From assembly GCA_035625725.1 (NCBI GenBank), contig DASPPB010000026.1, positions 1 through 64,000 on the forward strand: DNA of 64,000 nt, read 5' to 3'. This DNA is from GJ-E10 sp035625725 (GTDB taxonomy: Bacteria; Pseudomonadota; Gammaproteobacteria; Burkholderiales; Burkholderiaceae_F). The number at the start of each line of letters is the position of its first letter. Position 1 is the stretch's first letter. The notes beneath the pieces were generated by a model that saw nothing but the letters and a program-made list of their open reading frames with translations, was not told where the DNA came from and did no database searches. A program made the position numbers and the translations under genes. Below, in pieces: positions 61,814 through 64,000 of this stretch.

Positions 61814-64000
61814 ATGACAACCCTGAACCGAACCGGCGCGAAGTTGCTTGCGGGCGCGATGGTGCCACTCAGCCTTGTCTTGGGGGCTTGCAGCGGATCG
61901 GGCAACGATCCAACGACAGTCAACGGCAATGTTCCCTTCGCCTACGTGCAGCGGGTCAACACCATCGGACTGAATCCAACCAGCGCGGCACCCACCGCTC
62001 CCGGTGGCGACCTGATGATCCAGGCGGTGTCCTCGCCCAGCGCCCCTGCGGCCTACAACGTCACGCAGTCGATCACGCAGGGCGTGGGTGACGTTTCGGA
62101 CCCCGAAGTCTCCTACGACGGAACAAAAATCGTCTTTGCCGTGAACTGCCCGACTTCCAACACGTCGACCACGACCACGGCCAGCGGTGCGACCGTTCCG
62201 GCATGCACCGGGCACTGGAACATCTGGGAATATGCGATGAACCCGGGAAGTTTCACGGGCGGGACCTTGCGCCGCGTCACGGATGAGTCGACCTGCACCA
62301 TTCCGGGCGGCTGCGACGACGTGGGTCCGGCCTATCTGCCGGCAGGACAGGGATTTGTTTTTTCCTCCAATCGTCAGGCCGGCTCCTACGCGACCCAGTT
62401 TGTCGATTACAGCCAGAACCCCAACGCTCCGGTGACGCACCAGTATTTGGCGCTCGACGAGTATGAGCGCCAGCAGGTTTTCAATTTGCACACGAGCGAC
62501 ATCAACGGCGGGACCATCAAGCAGATTTCCTTTAACCAAAGCCACGACCGCAATCCGGTCGTGCGGCCCGACGGCTCCATCATGTTCTCGCGTTGGGAGC
62601 ACGTAGCCGATCGCAACCGCTTCACCATTTTTAACGTCAAGCAGGACGGTACCGCCATGTTTGTGCTCTATGGCGCGCACGCCGATGGCAACAGCTTCTT
62701 GCATCCGCGCGACATGGATCCCAACGGGCAGTACGCGGGCTATATCAGTTCGGATCTGATGCCGCTAGACCGCACGCACGCGGGCGGTGCGCTCATGCTC
62801 ATCGATGCCAACGATTACACCGACCAAAACACCCCGATCAGTAACTCCGTTCCAACACAAGGCGGTCAGGTCCAGGCGACAGCCCAGCAACTGAATATCG
62901 GCCCGGGGCCGTCGCTGTACGGACGCGTCACCACGCCCTATCCCCTGTGGGACGGCACCAGCCGGTTTCTCGTTTCCTACGCGCCTTGCGAAGTGACCAA
63001 CGCGGGCGTGGTCGTCGCGTGCGCGACGTTGTCTTCGGCCGAATTGTCGGCGCTGAGCGATTCGAACCGGCTCACGACGCAAATTGCTGCCGATCCGGTG
63101 CAGGACAACGTTCCGCCCTCCTACGCGATCTACATGTTCGATCCGGCCGCCCAAACCTGGCTGCAGGTGGCTTCGCCGCCTTCCGGCTACATGTTGACGG
63201 ACCCCATCCCGTTACAAGCGAAAGCCGAGCCCAGCGCCTTTACACCGATCGTGGACAATCCGACGCTGGCGGCTCAAGGTCTTGCGACGCTCACGGTGGC
63301 AAGCGTCTACGACACCGACTTGCTCGACCGCATGGGACTGTCCATGCTCGCTCCAGCCGACCTGCCTGCCGGGTGCACAACCGGCATTCCGCAGACCGCG
63401 CCGCTTGACCCGTCCGATACGCGCCCGACGGTGGCCGACATCAACAAGATCAAGGACCCTGCCCAGACGGCCTATAACTGCGCGCCCGTGCGCTTCATCC
63501 GCGCAGTTCGCGCGATTGCGCCGCCCTCGGGTTCGACCGGCGAGCGGCAAGCCATTGGCAATACGAACTTCGAACAAAACGAGATCCTGGGCTATGCCGT
63601 CGTCGAACCCGATGGCTCCTTCCAGATCAACATCCCCGCAGACACACCGGTCGGATTTTCGGTGCTCGATACCCAGGGACGCGCATTTCAGGTGCACACG
63701 AACTGGATCCAGGCGCGACCCGGTGAGGTCCGCAGCTGTGATGGTTGCCACAGCCCGCGCAAGGGGGCGGCGATCAATTCGGGCACGATCGTCAACACGA
63801 TCTCGCAAGGATGGAACGCGGCCATTGCCGCCTTCCACCAGGCAGGCGACACCATGGCATTGACCCACGCGAATTTCGTCAACAGCGGTAACACGTACAC
63901 GGTGGCGAACAACCCCGTCTTCACGCTGCAGCCAAACATGACGTATACCGACGTGTGGGCGGGCGGCACCGGTTCCCTGGGACCGCGCCAGAGCCTTCAG
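61814..64000 (+). CDS. Large lipoprotein with beta-propeller-like repeats and a c-type haem motif, C-terminus beyond window
   Basis: The ATG at 61814 follows AAAGGGAG and the frame is open for 729 codons to the window end. The N-terminus carries a signal peptide with lipobox LVLGAC (Cys near residue 26). TolB/WD-like repeat segments occur, for example DPEVSYDGTKIVFA, DVGPAYLPAGQGFVFSSNR and NPVVRPDGSIMFSRWEHVADRNRFTIFNVKQDGT. Near 63737 is a CxxCH haem site (SCDGCHSPRKG). Its middle part reminds me of the hydrazine synthase alpha-subunit middle-domain group of bacterial proteins. It is likely an outer-membrane or periplasm-facing lipoprotein with haem, following apbE. The remaining C-terminus is missing, so completeness and further haem sites are unknown. 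Confidence 0.8.
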   Translation, partial: MTTLNRTGAKLLAGAMVPLSLVLGACSGSGNDPTTVNGNVPFAYVQRVNTIGLNPTSAAPTAPGGDLMIQAVSSPSAPAAYNVTQSITQGVGDVSDPEVSYDGTKIVFAVNCPTSNTSTTTTASGATVPACTGHWNIWEYAMNPGSFTGGTLRRVTDESTCTIPGGCDDVGPAYLPAGQGFVFSSNRQAGSYATQFVDYSQNPNAPVTHQYLALDEYERQQVFNLHTSDINGGTIKQISFNQSHDRNPVVRPDGSIMFSRWEHVADRNRFTIFNVKQDGTAMFVLYGAHADGNSFLHPRDMDPNGQYAGYISSDLMPLDRTHAGGALMLIDANDYTDQNTPISNSVPTQGGQVQATAQQLNIGPGPSLYGRVTTPYPLWDGTSRFLVSYAPCEVTNAGVVVACATLSSAELSALSDSNRLTTQIAADPVQDNVPPSYAIYMFDPAAQTWLQVASPPSGYMLTDPIPLQAKAEPSAFTPIVDNPTLAAQGLATLTVASVYDTDLLDRMGLSMLAPADLPAGCTTGIPQTAPLDPSDTRPTVADINKIKDPAQTAYNCAPVRFIRAVRAIAPPSGSTGERQAIGNTNFEQNEILGYAVVEPDGSFQINIPADTPVGFSVLDTQGRAFQVHTNWIQARPGEVRSCDGCHSPRKGAAINSGTIVNTISQGWNAAIAAFHQAGDTMALTHANFVNSGNTYTVANNPVFTLQPNMTYTDVWAGGTGSLGPRQSLQ

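Noticed and set aside
61814..64000. Hydrazine synthase alpha subunit
   Set aside because: Only the middle repeat pattern is reminiscent; no other anammox genes are present, so the enzyme name is not warranted.

Overview
The window is high-GC bacterial chromosome that looks proteobacterial, most likely betaproteobacterial. This rests on protein resemblance (FFLEELY-motif protein, surface-adhesin-E-like secreted proteins, PHA granule protein, AcuI, Kbl/Tdh pair) and on FNR-type TTGAC-N4-(A/G)TCAA operators. No rRNA, tRNA, insertion sequence or CRISPR array was found. About 57 genes are supported, on both strands in short operons.

Layout. 1-1000: a 48-residue double-glycine-leader peptide gene on the minus strand with a strong ribosome binding site, too short for usual gene calling. 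1-4 kb: GH1 glycosidase and an MGDG-synthase-like glycosyltransferase. 4.7-8 kb: a tight four-gene minus-strand operon with two Get3/ArsA-like ATPases whose switch motifs are degenerate in complementary ways and two small paralogous hydrophobic proteins, divergent from a membrane-anchored protein. 8-21 kb: CstA transporter, long-chain acyl-CoA ligase, periplasmic rhodanese, a broken methyltransferase, GST, small secreted proteins, an M13 metallopeptidase and a dienelactone hydrolase. 21.6-31 kb: a neutral-lipid storage region with wax ester synthase/DGAT, TPR protein, patatin lipase, PHA phasin, a two-domain alcohol-forming fatty acyl-CoA reductase, a membrane lipase and FadD. 31-38 kb: a stress and low-oxygen set with FtsH, an HPF-cold-shock fusion, DHH phosphoesterase, a PRPP synthetase homologue and a universal stress protein. 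38-54 kb: cytochrome c, acyl-CoA ligase, CBS protein, a circularly permuted (type 2) PHB depolymerase, MgtC-like membrane protein, cardiolipin synthase, AcuI reductase, geranylgeranyl-reductase-like flavoprotein, thioesterase, SDR, DsbA-like isomerase, DJ-1 protein and metallo-beta-lactamase hydrolase. 54-64 kb: CoA-transferase, PsiE, the threonine-degradation pair kbl-tdh, a DksA-type zinc-finger protein, ApbE, and an unfinished lipoprotein with a c-type haem motif.

How it may work together (inference). Acyl-CoA ligases, the fatty acyl-CoA reductase and the wax ester synthase form an acid to acyl-CoA to alcohol to wax ester route. Phasin, PHB depolymerase and CoA-transferase belong to polyhydroxyalkanoate turnover, and patatin and lipase can mobilise stored lipid. 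Perfect FNR/Anr-type boxes lie between phasin and acyl-CoA reductase, upstream of the universal stress gene, and upstream of a candidate small RNA; a one-mismatch copy precedes fadD. This suggests that storage and dormancy genes are linked to low oxygen. The most novel candidates are the complementary Get3-like ATPase operon, the leader peptide gene and the FNR-box small RNA candidate.
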